30,909 bases of DNA from CAZBLK01 sp964492715 (lineage in GTDB: Bacteria > Bacillota > Clostridia > Lachnospirales > WRBF01). This document shows positions 1-7,114 of the stretch, piece by piece (the stretch's first letter is position 1; each line of letters begins with the position of its first letter). The stretch lies in the NCBI GenBank assembly GCA_964492715.1, contig CAZBLK010000029.1, positions 1 to 30,909 of the forward strand. The letters run 5' to 3'. The notes below the pieces were generated by a model that saw only the letters and a program-made list of their open reading frames with translations, had not been told where the DNA came from and made no database searches. The position numbers and the translations under genes are program-made.

Positions 1-55
1 ATTTTCTGTTTTCAAGGTTCGGGGCTACGACTTCTATTTTCGTAGCAATGTTCAT
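1..55 (-). CDS. Partial: probable site-specific serine recombinase (N-terminal 18 residues)
   Basis: An ATG at 55 reading leftwards is preceded by a clear GGAGG site six bases upstream, so a gene starts here and leaves the window. The visible peptide begins MNIATKIEVVAPNLENRK. That short basic lead-in resembles the segment before the catalytic RVAAYARVS block in large serine recombinases of Firmicute phages and conjugative elements. The catalytic part lies outside the window, so the name is inference. Position supports it: an integrase is often found beyond the lysis genes and cargo of a temperate phage. Any other gene with a basic N terminus would also fit. Confidence 0.4.
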   Translation of the reverse strand, partial: MNIATKIEVVAPNLENRK

Positions 56-530
56 ATTAATCCTCCAATAATTTTTAACGCAAGCACAATTAAATCAATC
101 CCATTGAGCCGTACGGTATTATTGAAGCAATCCTTTTTGCATTGTATTTAGTGTGTAGTTACTCGGCTTTAAAATCTGTATAATTTTTTTGGATAATATT
201 AATCAACCGCCCCCTTAAACCAAAAAAGTTTAAAAGTTCAAAGCTAGCTAACTACATCAAGGCTTTAAAAGCCGCTTGACAATTTTATGGGTTCCTTGTA
301 TCAAGTAATAAAAATTTCAATATTTCTCATTCTTAGCAATTTTACGATTGCCTCATGTCTAATTATATATCAGCTTCGAGTTCTGGTCAATCATTTTTCT
401 TCGTCATAATTACTCACGATACACTAAAATTCGACTTTATTATGTTTAATTTTATTACTTTATAGTATTTCGAACTTATCATTTACAGTTTTCTCCTTAT
501 CAATTTTTTTAAATAATTTTCACTTAACAC
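56..530. other. AT-rich intergenic space between divergent genes
   Basis: No gene is supported over about 475 bases. A short perfect hairpin (GGCTTT-A-AAAGCC) lies near 262-274. A 13-base word, TACTCACGATACA, at 411-423 recurs at 12604-12616 on the other side of the cargo genes. The stretch presumably holds the promoters of the leftward recombinase and the rightward regulator. Confidence 0.5.
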
Positions 531-560
531 TTGACATTTATCATTTAAAAGATTTAAAAT
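531..560 (+). promoter_or_regulatory. Sigma-A type promoter of the winged-helix regulator
   Basis: TTGACA (531-536) matches the -35 consensus exactly. It is followed after 18 bases by TAAAAT (555-560), five of six matches to the -10 box. The start codon at 602 lies about 40 bases further on, with AAGGAG just upstream. Confidence 0.6.
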
Positions 561-601
561 AATTAAAAGATAAAAATTATATCCATCTAAGGAGTGTTTT
601 T

Positions 602-1198
602 ATGTCAGACCTTGAACAGAAAAAAAGAAAGTCAAAAATTAGTGACGAAAAGCTTACATTAATTACAGACATAATTACTTATAAAGGAAAAATTAATATA
701 GAAGAGCTAAGTGAAGCCACAAAAATTCCTGTATCAACTTTATACAGATATATTAATCATTTGATTAATAACAACTTGATAGAAAAAAATAATAAAGAGT
801 ATAACATAGTTGAAAAAAAGGAGGAAGACTCTTTAAACAGTACATTGTTGCTAAATTTTCTCTTACCCAAATTAATATATAATCTTAGAGTAAGAGAAAC
901 TAGAAGCAAATCCTTAAGACGTGCTAAAAAAAATGATACTTCTGATGTAAGCGAGGAATCTACCAATAATAATGATGAGGATTCTAAAGAATTTTTTAGT
1001 TTTACGGATAAAACAATTCTTCTTGAATTCACTGACCGTGGATATGAGCAAGTAATTGCAAATGCTTTATGGGATAAGTACCTAAAGGAAGTTTCTCTTA
1101 TTACTATAGGTGTAGGAGGCATTATCATACATTTGAAAAAAAAGTATGACAATACTAAAATTTATAAGTATTTGGAAAAACTATGCCAAAAAAATTAG
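602..1198 (+). CDS. Winged-helix DNA-binding protein (IclR/MarR-like N terminus), function unknown
   Basis: A 198-residue protein starting at ATG 602 behind an AAGGAG site. Residues about 15-65 look like a helix-turn-helix of the IclR or MarR kind: a helix ending ITYKGKINIEELSEATKIPV, then a recognition helix containing STLYRYINHLINNNL. Residues 100-130 are charged and low in complexity. The C-terminal 60 residues are an unassigned alpha/beta segment ending in a lysine-rich tail. No ligand domain is recognisable. It is probably a local transcription regulator of the cargo; its target is unknown. It is monocistronic, with its own promoter and a strong terminator immediately after it. Confidence 0.7.
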   Translation: MSDLEQKKRKSKISDEKLTLITDIITYKGKINIEELSEATKIPVSTLYRYINHLINNNLIEKNNKEYNIVEKKEEDSLNSTLLLNFLLPKLIYNLRVRETRSKSLRRAKKNDTSDVSEESTNNNDEDSKEFFSFTDKTILLEFTDRGYEQVIANALWDKYLKEVSLITIGVGGIIIHLKKKYDNTKIYKYLEKLCQKN

Positions 1199-1225
1199 CA
1201 GTGTCATTTTTTAGTAATATGTACA

Positions 1226-1264
1226 AAAAGATAGGCATGGAGACTAACTCCATGCCTATCTTTT
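1226..1264. terminator. Strong bidirectional intrinsic terminator
   Basis: A perfect 17-bp stem (AAAAGATAGGCATGGAG paired with its complement) with a 5-base loop and A/T tracts on both flanks. It sits between the convergent ends of the regulator (stop at 1198) and the SLH/RCC1 gene (stop at 1302), so it can serve both. Confidence 0.9.
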
Positions 1265-1301
1265 ATCCCTTGAAACTAAATTAAGTTAAGATTATATTCA
1301 C

Positions 1302-3827
1302 TTAACTAGATGTATACGGTATAGTGATTTGTATAGGAACATCACTATTACCATTTGTACCATCGCCTAGCTGTCCGCCATTATTCCTTCCCCAAGACCA
1401 AACCTCCCCATTATTTTTAATGACAGCCGAATGATAATCACCTGCTGATATAGCCTTAACTTCATCCATTACTTTTACAGGTGTATTAGCAAATGTATTA
1501 GTACCGTCACCAATTTCACCATAAAGATTAGTACCCCATGCGAATACTTCTCCATTTTCGGCTAGAGCTAAATTGTGTGAAAGTCCTGCGGTTATTACAC
1601 TTACATTATCCATTAACTTTATAGGCGTATCGCTAGTTGTATTATCCCAAATCAGATTACCCCACGCCCAAAGTTCTCCATTTTGCTTTATTGCAAAGGA
1701 ACGGTCAGATGCTGCAAAAATAAACTTTACATCATCCATTATTTTAACTGGGTTGTATCTATCTGTTGTAGTATTGTCACCTATTTGCCCCCAGTTATTT
1801 CGTCCCCATGCCCAAAGTTCGCCGTTTTCCTTTATGCACATAGAATGCACACCACCAGAAGATACAGCTTTCACATTATCCAATATTTTAACTGGTACAT
1901 TACTGCTATTAGTTGTTCCATCTCCTAACTGCCCGAATTGATTTGAACCCCACGCCCAAAGTTCACTCAAATCATTAATAGCCATTGTGTGATAATCACC
2001 AGTTGAAACATCTTTAACACTATCCATTACTTTAACTGGAGTGTTTGAATGAGTAAATGTACCAATACCTAATGCACCATTTTGATTGTTTCCAAAAGCG
2101 TAAAGTTCGCCAGTAGATTTTATTACCATTGTACGTGCAAAGTTGGTATCAATACTTACAACATCGTCCATTATTTTAATTGGGATATTGCTATCTGTGT
2201 TAGTGCCATTCCCCAATTGCCCTAAATTATTTCTACCCCATGCCCATGATGTTTTAGTATTATCAAGAACTATTGAATTATTAGCACCTGACTTTATAAT
2301 CAACGCTTGTGGCGTTGGAGTTGGTGTAGGTACTGGTGTAGGCGTTGGCGTTGGCGTTGGTGTTGGTACTGCTGTTGGAACTGGTGTTGCCGTTGGTATT
2401 GGTGTTGGAGCTGGCGTTGGTGCTGCCGTAGGAACAGGAGTTTGCACAGGAGTTGGAGCTGGGTCATAAGTCGTACCACTTCCGCCACCTACCGCAACGT
2501 ACTCTGTCCTTACATCAACTTTAATAACGCAGTTCTTAACGTCCGTTTTACTATTACCGCTTTTAAGCATAGCATAAACGTAAAAAGTGTTTGGAAAGCT
2601 TTCATTAATATATGTAGAATAAATACTTTGATAAGCAAACTCCGATACTTTTTTCAAGTCTTTAAGCTTCACAGTTTTAGTTGTAGGAAGTACGCTTTTA
2701 TTCTCAATATTATCCTCTGTTACAAGCAAATCATTTTTAGTAGTATAAGCAAAAACTACATCAGAATTTTTATCTACAGCTATGTCATTAACTGTAAATT
2801 CCAAGTTAAACCCATTATTTGCAACATTTTTAGCTTGAATTCTAATAAGCTTAATATTTGAAACGCTTTCGGTAGGAGTAGGGTTAACAATAGACTTTTT
2901 AAGCTGTAGTTCAATGTTTGCGATTATTGTATACGCCTCTGCTCTAGTAATTACACCACTAGCATTAAAAGAACCATTAGGATAACCATTTATAAATTTT
3001 TGGTCTGTCATTACTGCTACTGCTTGCCTAGCCCAGTTTGAAATAGTTTTGTTATCATTGTACTTATCTACTATTTTATCAGTTTTTAATTGACTTAAAT
3101 AGGCTTCGTCAATAGTGCAGTTAGTTAGCTGTTTAAAAAGCGTAACCCATATACTACAGGCTTCTTCACGAATTAAGTTATCATTTGGTCTAAAAAGATT
3201 ACTTGCACCATTCATCAAGCCTTTTGAAGCTACTGAATTTATTTCCTTAGAAAATGAGCTTTCAGCCAAAACATCAGTAAACTTTGGTGATGTTGATTTA
3301 TGTACTGCCCCTAGTTTTGCAAGTAAACTTTTATTTTCATCAATCCACCTGCTTAATGAGTATGCAAACTCTGCCCTTGTTATGGGTTTATTAGGGTTAA
3401 TGATGTTCCCACCATAAGTATTAACAAGCCCTCGGTCATAACAGTACAAAATGGCGTTTTCAGCCCAATGTCCTTTTATATCAGGAAATGTTGGTTGTGT
3501 TGATTCATTAAATGAAGCTGGAATTATACTTGGTTGTACCGAAACTACAGTAGTTGGAACTGGTGTTGGTTTTGGCGTTGGTGCTAATGTCGGAACTGGT
3601 GCTTGTATGGGTGATGGTGTAGGAGAGATACTATTTAGATATTCTTGATACATTTCCTCCCTATATGTCTTACTAGTATCTTTATTAAGTTTTGGTGTTT
3701 CAGTAGCTTTAATAAAATCCTCAAAAGGTTTAGGGTCATCAAATACAGGCGGTGAACCCGAAACATTTGTAATAAAAAGGTTTATTACTAGAATTAACGT
3801 CAATGGTGTCAGTAATTTTTTGTACAC
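1302..3827 (-). CDS. Secreted SLH-domain protein with a seven-repeat RCC1 beta-propeller
   Basis: An 841-residue exported protein. The start is GTG at 3827 with AAGGAGG eleven bases upstream; no other in-frame start fits. Residues 1-24 form a signal peptide. A Pro/Thr linker (about 68-95) leads to three S-layer homology domains (about 114-165, 182-233, 253-306), of which the first and third keep the ITRAE motif. These normally bind pyruvylated secondary cell-wall polymer. A beta-rich segment (about 320-445) and a second PTP-repeat linker (about 455-505) follow. The C terminus has seven RCC1 repeats with the signature WAWGxNxxGQLGDGT; the fifth is shortened. Seven repeats are enough to close one propeller. 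The protein should be displayed on the cell surface, but its ligand is unknown. A surface display protein is unusual in prophage cargo; it may alter phage adsorption or host adhesion. Confidence 0.88.
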   Translation of the reverse strand: MYKKLLTPLTLILVINLFITNVSGSPPVFDDPKPFEDFIKATETPKLNKDTSKTYREEMYQEYLNSISPTPSPIQAPVPTLAPTPKPTPVPTTVVSVQPSIIPASFNESTQPTFPDIKGHWAENAILYCYDRGLVNTYGGNIINPNKPITRAEFAYSLSRWIDENKSLLAKLGAVHKSTSPKFTDVLAESSFSKEINSVASKGLMNGASNLFRPNDNLIREEACSIWVTLFKQLTNCTIDEAYLSQLKTDKIVDKYNDNKTISNWARQAVAVMTDQKFINGYPNGSFNASGVITRAEAYTIIANIELQLKKSIVNPTPTESVSNIKLIRIQAKNVANNGFNLEFTVNDIAVDKNSDVVFAYTTKNDLLVTEDNIENKSVLPTTKTVKLKDLKKVSEFAYQSIYSTYINESFPNTFYVYAMLKSGNSKTDVKNCVIKVDVRTEYVAVGGGSGTTYDPAPTPVQTPVPTAAPTPAPTPIPTATPVPTAVPTPTPTPTPTPVPTPTPTPQALIIKSGANNSIVLDNTKTSWAWGRNNLGQLGNGTNTDSNIPIKIMDDVVSIDTNFARTMVIKSTGELYAFGNNQNGALGIGTFTHSNTPVKVMDSVKDVSTGDYHTMAINDLSELWAWGSNQFGQLGDGTTNSSNVPVKILDNVKAVSSGGVHSMCIKENGELWAWGRNNWGQIGDNTTTDRYNPVKIMDDVKFIFAASDRSFAIKQNGELWAWGNLIWDNTTSDTPIKLMDNVSVITAGLSHNLALAENGEVFAWGTNLYGEIGDGTNTFANTPVKVMDEVKAISAGDYHSAVIKNNGEVWSWGRNNGGQLGDGTNGNSDVPIQITIPYTSS
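2311..2463 (-). repeat. Low-complexity repeat encoding a Pro/Thr linker
   Basis: About 150 bases of near-tandem GGCGTTGGTGTTGG-type units on the plus strand encode alternating Pro and Thr/Ala residues on the minus strand. The tract joins the middle segment of the SLH protein to its RCC1 propeller. A shorter copy lies at about 3555-3620. Such tracts change length easily by slippage. Confidence 0.8.
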
Positions 3828-3920
3828 TAACTTGCAAACCTCCTTGTTATGTATAATTTATGAAATTGTTTTAATTATTTTAAATCAGTCCCCCTTATAG
3901 AAGTATAAGTAGAATTTTGT

Positions 3921-3948
3921 ATAATAGTAACACTATTTATTTTATCAA
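3921..3948 (-). promoter_or_regulatory. Probable promoter of the SLH/RCC1 gene
   Basis: On the minus strand, TTGATA (3948-3943) is followed after 16 bases by TATTAT (3926-3921), five of six -10 matches. The GTG start lies about 95 bases downstream. It is back to back with the promoter of the XRE regulator. Confidence 0.4.
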
Positions 3949-3961
3949 TAGCTAAACTAAA

Positions 3962-3990
3962 TTGCAAGCCTTTTTTACATACCCTACAAT
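3962..3990 (+). promoter_or_regulatory. Promoter of the XRE regulator gene
   Basis: TTGCAA (3962-3967), a 17-base spacer and TACAAT (3985-3990). A start six to eight bases downstream would give a leader of only about 12 bases beginning at the GAGG ribosome site. Confidence 0.5.
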
Positions 3991-4008
3991 AAACTTGAGG
4001 TGTATGTA

Positions 4009-4371
4009 ATGTTAGAATTAAACTGGAAAGATATTTCGGCTAGACTTAAAGACTTGAGAATTAAAAACAAGATAACAATAGAACGGCTTTCAGAAATAAT
4101 TGGGGTTTCAACTTCCTTTGTAGGGCTAGTAGAACGTGGTGACAGTGGTATTAGTATAGAAAATCTTTACAAACTGTCACAAGTGTTTGGTGTATCGGTT
4201 GACTACCTGCTTACTGGCGAAGCTACTTCAAAAGCTGAAAGTGATGTTCCAAAATTTGATATCCTGAAAGCCGCTTTGTACGACTATACAGAAGATGAGC
4301 TTTCTTTTTTGCTTGACTTAGCGAAGTTTTTGAAGCCTAGAGTTAATGTTGTGAAAAGTAAAAAGAAATAG
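4009..4371 (+). CDS. XRE-family helix-turn-helix transcriptional regulator
   Basis: A 120-residue regulator. Residues about 8-62 form a Cro/C1-type helix-turn-helix with the usual pattern: LKDLRIKNKITIERLSEIIG, then a recognition helix around STSFVGLVERGD, then a fourth helix ending VSVDYLLTG. The C-terminal 45 residues are helical and lysine-rich. An in-frame GTG at 4000 overlaps the GAGG ribosome site (3997-4000), so ATG 4009, eight bases after it, is the better start. The gene faces away from the SLH gene and converges on unknown small genes, with its stop abutting the next stop. It may act as a phage- or plasmid-type repressor of local promoters, but its target is not shown. Confidence 0.85.
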   Translation: MLELNWKDISARLKDLRIKNKITIERLSEIIGVSTSFVGLVERGDSGISIENLYKLSQVFGVSVDYLLTGEATSKAESDVPKFDILKAALYDYTEDELSFLLDLAKFLKPRVNVVKSKKK

Positions 4372-4728
4372 TTATTCGTACTCTGCTTCATCATCTTCAA
4401 AATTAAAGTCTTCTGTATTGTTTTGCTGTAGTAGCTGAACATTAGAAGATGTTACATTTTCATCATCAGCAAATAAACTTTGTACGAACTTGTTAATACT
4501 ATCATCAATTTCATTAACTGCTACTACAAGGTTGCCAAAGGTTGGGTTTACAGCCCTTGCCTTTTCTTCAAGGATTTTCTTCTGTCTAGCCTTTTTAGCT
4601 GGCTTACGTGTTTTTGTTGTTACTTCCAATTGGTTTACGTAGTCAAGCATGTTTTCTACGAAAAGTGGTTCAAAGTCAAGGTCTTGCGTTGCTACGTTAC
4701 GAATGAAATTTCTAACTACTTTCTTCAT
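4372..4728 (-). CDS. Hypothetical 118-residue protein, basic centre and acidic tail
   Basis: I do not recognise this protein. It starts at ATG 4728 behind a GGGGG ribosome site. The N-terminal 45 residues look helical, a cluster of Arg and Lys follows (KTRKPAKKARQKK, about 39-51), and the last 20 residues are strongly acidic and end DDEAEYE. The split of charge would suit a small DNA-binding or partner protein, but that is only inference. Its stop codon abuts the stop of the convergent XRE gene with no spacer. It lies 12 bases after the next upstream gene, so the two probably form an operon. Confidence 0.6.
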   Translation of the reverse strand: MKKVVRNFIRNVATQDLDFEPLFVENMLDYVNQLEVTTKTRKPAKKARQKKILEEKARAVNPTFGNLVVAVNEIDDSINKFVQSLFADDENVTSSNVQLLQQNNTEDFNFEDDEAEYE

Positions 4729-4740
4729 TAATAATACCCC

Positions 4741-4959
4741 CTAAGAGTTAGACTTTAGTAGTTTGACTGTTAGTTCTACCATTTCCAATAAAAGTATTTG
4801 AAAAGCTAGAGTGTTGCCCTTTTCTGCAAGGGTATCCATTTCAGCTTCAATCGTTTGTTTAATTGAATCCATAACACAGTAAAGCTGTAGTAAATTTTGT
4901 TTTCTTAGCTCAGCATTTATAAAAATCATCCCCTTAGTACTATTATAATTTATTTGCAA
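4741..4959 (-). CDS. Hypothetical small helical protein (up to 72 residues)
   Basis: This is not recognised. The protein is largely alpha-helical with heptad-like Leu spacing (MDTLAEKGNTLAFQILLLEM), so it may self-associate. The start is unclear. A TTG at 4959 gives 72 residues, with a weak GGA about 12 bases upstream. An ATG at 4929 gives 62 residues but directly abuts AAGGGG. A TATAAT lies at 4946-4941, just upstream of that ATG. The gene precedes the 118-residue gene in the same direction with a short gap, which suggests co-transcription. Confidence 0.5.
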   Translation of the reverse strand: MQINYNSTKGMIFINAELRKQNLLQLYCVMDSIKQTIEAEMDTLAEKGNTLAFQILLLEMVELTVKLLKSNS

Positions 4960-5024
4960 GCACAGCTTTTGTCCTTTTAAAACTTTTTAATTGTAGTTTG
5001 CTAACTAATGTCTAAAACTTTTTA

Positions 5025-5681
5025 CTATGGCTGTGTGCCCTCGTCCTCTCCAACAGACAAGGACTCCCCTTGCGTGCCGTTGTGAAGCTTTTTTAGGTGC
5101 TTTTGTGACTTTTTGTCCTTGTCCTTACTTGTGCCATTTTCCTTCCCTTCGAGGCTCTCCGCAAAGGTTGGAAAGTCTAAAGGCTCTAGCTTCCAGCCGT
5201 GTCTTAAAGTGGGTGTCAGCGGATGAAGTCCAGCCGTGCCACGCTCGTCTAACGTAGTGAACACTTTGTCTTTGTGTGGCTCAAGCAGTTTCAGTACGGC
5301 TCTTTGTCGTAGCATAATCTTTTTACTGCCGTCACCGCCTTTACCCCAAGCTATGATGATACTATTAGCACTTTCAGCAGAAGCTAAAATTTGATTATCG
5401 TTATCAGTAGTGTTAATTGAAGCTAGTTCTTTACTTGGGTTTGCATCTGTTTTTGAGAAAAGGTTAAGAATATCTACTGAACCGTAGTCTAGCTTTGCTA
5501 GGTTGTTAAGCACTAACATGGTTGTTAGGTCTAGTTGGGTAATGTCAGAAGAACACGGAAAAATCATAATTACAGTAGCTTTTTTCTTTGAACTATCCCA
5601 TGTTTTTTGAAGTAAGTAACGGTGTTGGTTGTCGTCACTGTAAATGGCTATGGTTTGCAATGTGCTTTCGGTGGTTTTCAT
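5025..5681 (-). CDS. DUF1643-family protein
   Basis: A 218-residue protein starting at ATG 5681. It shows the DUF1643 pattern: an opening RYLLQKTWD strand, a hydrophobic strand followed by PCSSD where the family has a Pro-Ser motif (ATVIMIFPCSSD), the VDILNLFSKTDANP block, a conserved IIIAWGKGGDG, and a C-terminal TPTLRHGWKLEPL in place of the family's HPRHPLYL-like end. The family is common on phages and plasmids; its biochemical role is unknown. The final 45 residues are a Lys/Glu/Gly-rich tail not typical of the family, and their DNA is more GC-rich than the surroundings. It lies within a run of leftward small genes. Confidence 0.8.
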   Translation of the reverse strand: MKTTESTLQTIAIYSDDNQHRYLLQKTWDSSKKKATVIMIFPCSSDITQLDLTTMLVLNNLAKLDYGSVDILNLFSKTDANPSKELASINTTDNDNQILASAESANSIIIAWGKGGDGSKKIMLRQRAVLKLLEPHKDKVFTTLDERGTAGLHPLTPTLRHGWKLEPLDFPTFAESLEGKENGTSKDKDKKSQKHLKKLHNGTQGESLSVGEDEGTQP

Positions 5682-5742
5682 TAATTTAACCTTCTTTCAT
5701 ATATAATTTAATTTCAAAAATAAATACTTTTTGTTGCAGTTT

Positions 5743-6069
5743 TTAATCAGCCCATTTAACCCAACTTGAACTAGAAAAGTCAAAAGTGTATGTTCCGTTG
5801 TCGAGTTGGAGAGTTAGGAAATGAATTTTGTCGTTGTATGAGTAAACAGTGTAAACTACGTACTCGTTACCGTTTTCATCATTAACGTAACCGAAACTAG
5901 CTATGAGGTTGTCAGGTGTTGGAGCAATCTTACTTACTTTTTCAAGTTCGGAAATTTCGCTCGCTTCAAAGCTATAGCTTTCTAGCCAAACGGCATTAAA
6001 AAACAGCTTCCTGTGGGGGAAGCTGTCAATAATTGGTTTTACTACTTCTGTAATTTGGTTAACGTGCAA
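5743..6069 (-). CDS. Hypothetical 108-residue protein with TTG start
   Basis: I do not recognise this product. No ATG or GTG is available. The TTG at 6069 has AAAGGA nine bases upstream, which decides the start. The C-terminal half is beta-rich and aromatic (EYVVYTVYSYNDKIHFLTLQ), like a small antiparallel sheet, and ends SSSSWVKWAD. Oddly, codons about 15-24 form a perfect terminator-type hairpin followed by six T on the coding strand, and a strongly folded segment lies 60 bases upstream of the start. Expression may therefore be controlled by attenuation. A chance overlap cannot be excluded. Confidence 0.55.
   Translation of the reverse strand: MHVNQITEVVKPIIDSFPHRKLFFNAVWLESYSFEASEISELEKVSKIAPTPDNLIASFGYVNDENGNEYVVYTVYSYNDKIHFLTLQLDNGTYTFDFSSSSWVKWAD
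5998..6026 (-). terminator. Terminator-like hairpin inside the start of a coding region
   Basis: On the minus strand, ACAGCTTCC (6026-6018), a six-base loop and GGAAGCTGT (6011-6003) form a 9-bp stem followed by six T (including 5998-6002). It has the full form of an intrinsic terminator. It lies about 15-24 codons into the 108-residue gene and downstream of the structured segment at 6132-6244. Confidence 0.65.
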
Positions 6070-6131
6070 TTTTATCAGTCCTTTCTGTAATATATGTGCT
6101 TACAAAGTGTTGTTTTTATACTATGACAAAT

Positions 6132-6244
6132 GGGCACACAAGCTACTACACTTTCCCTACGCTTGGGCTTCGGGTCGTTTCGTAGCTCTTGCCGACTGTT
6201 ACCACAGTCGTCCGCTTGCTCCCTAGTCGCAAGCGGTTGTGCCC
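6132..6244. ncRNA. Candidate structured RNA, four-helix fold, orientation unresolved
   Basis: This 113-base stretch is GC-rich compared with its AT-rich surroundings. It folds into a closed multi-branch form. P1 is GGGCACA (6132-6138) with TGTGCCC (6238-6244). A stem pairs CTACG (6157-6161) with CGTAG (6181-6185) around a large internal loop. One hairpin is CGACTGT/ACAGTCG (6193-6199 with 6204-6210) with a four-base loop. Another is an 8-bp CCGCTTGC/GCAAGCGG hairpin (6212-6219 with 6229-6236) with a nine-base loop. Run-through frames on both strands encode composition-driven, unconvincing peptides. I could not match it to a known RNA class. It may be a leader of either flanking TTG-start gene, an independent RNA, or a replication or transfer origin. 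Confidence 0.5.
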
Positions 6245-6314
6245 TTCTATATGTTCCTTTCTTTTGGTACTTACGGCACTTACGATATTTTGTCAGCAAA
6301 AAGGTGGTGATTTT

Positions 6315-6425
6315 TTGAAACTTTTCTTTTCCTTAGAATTATCTCTCTTGTTGAATGAGGTTTTGCAATTAGATACCTTAAAAAAACAGCTACATGTAAG
6401 CGAAGCTGATTTTAAAGTGGTCTAA
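6315..6425 (+). CDS. Possible 36-residue small protein with TTG start
   Basis: A short frame opens at TTG 6315 behind AAGGTGGTGA (6301-6310), a near-perfect ribosome site at good spacing. The product begins MKLFFSLELSLLLNEVLQ. It is an amphipathic, leucine-rich helix followed by a polar tail ending SEADFKVV. No family is recognised. The structured segment at 6132-6244 would lie in its leader. The ribosome site is the main support; the reading frame alone is too short to be convincing. Confidence 0.35.
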   Translation: MKLFFSLELSLLLNEVLQLDTLKKQLHVSEADFKVV

Positions 6426-6497
6426 TTATAATTTTAATGAAAATCTTTATTAATAACGGCACACAAACACCTCCTTATAAATTTAGAAATAATAGTA

Positions 6498-6773
6498 CTA
6501 TAGCTTGGCAAACATCTTAAAAAGGCAAATTGTATCTTTAACGCCTTCTTCATACATCTGCTTTATTAAAGAGTCGTGTTGTTCGCTTTTTAGTTCCTCG
6601 TAGGTAATAATGGTTTGCTTTACTTCGTCTGAAAAACTTTCGTAAAGCTCATTTATAGCTGTGTTTACACCAGTTAGAGAAGTTTCGTCCTTTAATTCTG
6701 AAAACCGTTCCTCAGCACGTAGTACAATTGTTTCTTGAATTATGTCAGTTAACTGTTTTTCTCTTGTTTGCAT
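6498..6773 (-). CDS. Hypothetical acidic helical protein, 91 residues
   Basis: The start is ATG 6773 behind AAAGGAGG, one of the best ribosome sites in the window. The protein is almost entirely helical and acidic, with a first coiled segment (residues about 3-30) and a second ending EEGVKDTICLFKMFAKL. The C-terminal pattern, where a Tyr or Met is followed by EEG, a hydrophobic residue and then a helix, recalls small Firmicute phage and plasmid proteins of the DUF6809 type. I cannot confirm that membership. The frame stays open for about 80 codons upstream of the ATG but contains no start codon. Confidence 0.6.
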   Translation of the reverse strand: MQTREKQLTDIIQETIVLRAEERFSELKDETSLTGVNTAINELYESFSDEVKQTIITYEELKSEQHDSLIKQMYEEGVKDTICLFKMFAKL

Positions 6774-7033
6774 AAAAAATAAACCTCCTTTTAATATTTG
6801 CTTACTAAAAGCATAGTTGGTAGGTGTGTTGTCAATTACAAAGATTTTGGTGTTTAGGGGTTTTTCTGCTTGGATTGTGTGTTTGTGGTTGAATGGTGGT
6901 ACTTCTTGGACATGTTCTACTTCTTGGTATGTATTTTGGTGCTTTTGGGTTTTGTGGTGAGAGTGAAGACTTGCAGGTAGTATAGTTTTGAGAGTGTTTT
7001 TACATTTTTGTCTATCAATCCTTTAAATTATAC
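6774..7033. other. G/T-rich intergenic tract, C-depleted on the plus strand
   Basis: About 260 bases with marked strand asymmetry. The plus strand is G/T-rich and nearly free of C around 6841-6960, and it contains a direct repeat of ACTTCTTGG (6901-6909 and 6919-6927). Read on the minus strand it is C/A-rich and stop-free in frame with the 91-residue gene. No start codon or confident gene is visible. Confidence 0.4.
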
Positions 7034-7062
7034 TTGCAAAAAATAGCATTGTATGATATATA
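7034..7062 (+). promoter_or_regulatory. Promoter of the BglI-like restriction gene
   Basis: TTGCAA (7034-7039), a 17-base spacer and TATATA (7057-7062). The ATG lies about 50 bases downstream. The -35 word is the same as in the XRE gene promoter. Confidence 0.45.
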
Positions 7063-7114
7063 CTTTTTATGAATTGTAATACAAAATTTAACTAATTAGA
7101 GAAAGGAGCACAGT

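Noticed and set aside
2143..2861. Plus-strand frames rich in Gly/Val or Trp/Arg opposite the SLH protein
   Set aside because: They are antisense products of the Pro/Thr repeat tract and of the SLH gene; no ribosome sites or family likeness.
4480..4731. Plus-strand 83-codon frame opposite the 118-residue gene
   Set aside because: Antisense to a gene with a better ribosome site; the Phe/Cys/Tyr-rich product looks like a shadow.
6132..6244. Resemblance of the structured segment to a twister or twister-sister ribozyme (ACCCGAAGCCC)
   Set aside because: The surrounding conserved loops of those ribozymes are absent, and the stem order does not fit.
6075..6318. Overlapping open frames on both strands across 6075-6318
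   Set aside because: They cross the strongly folded GC-rich segment, have no ribosome sites, and encode Arg/Cys-rich or Leu/Ser-rich composition-driven peptides.
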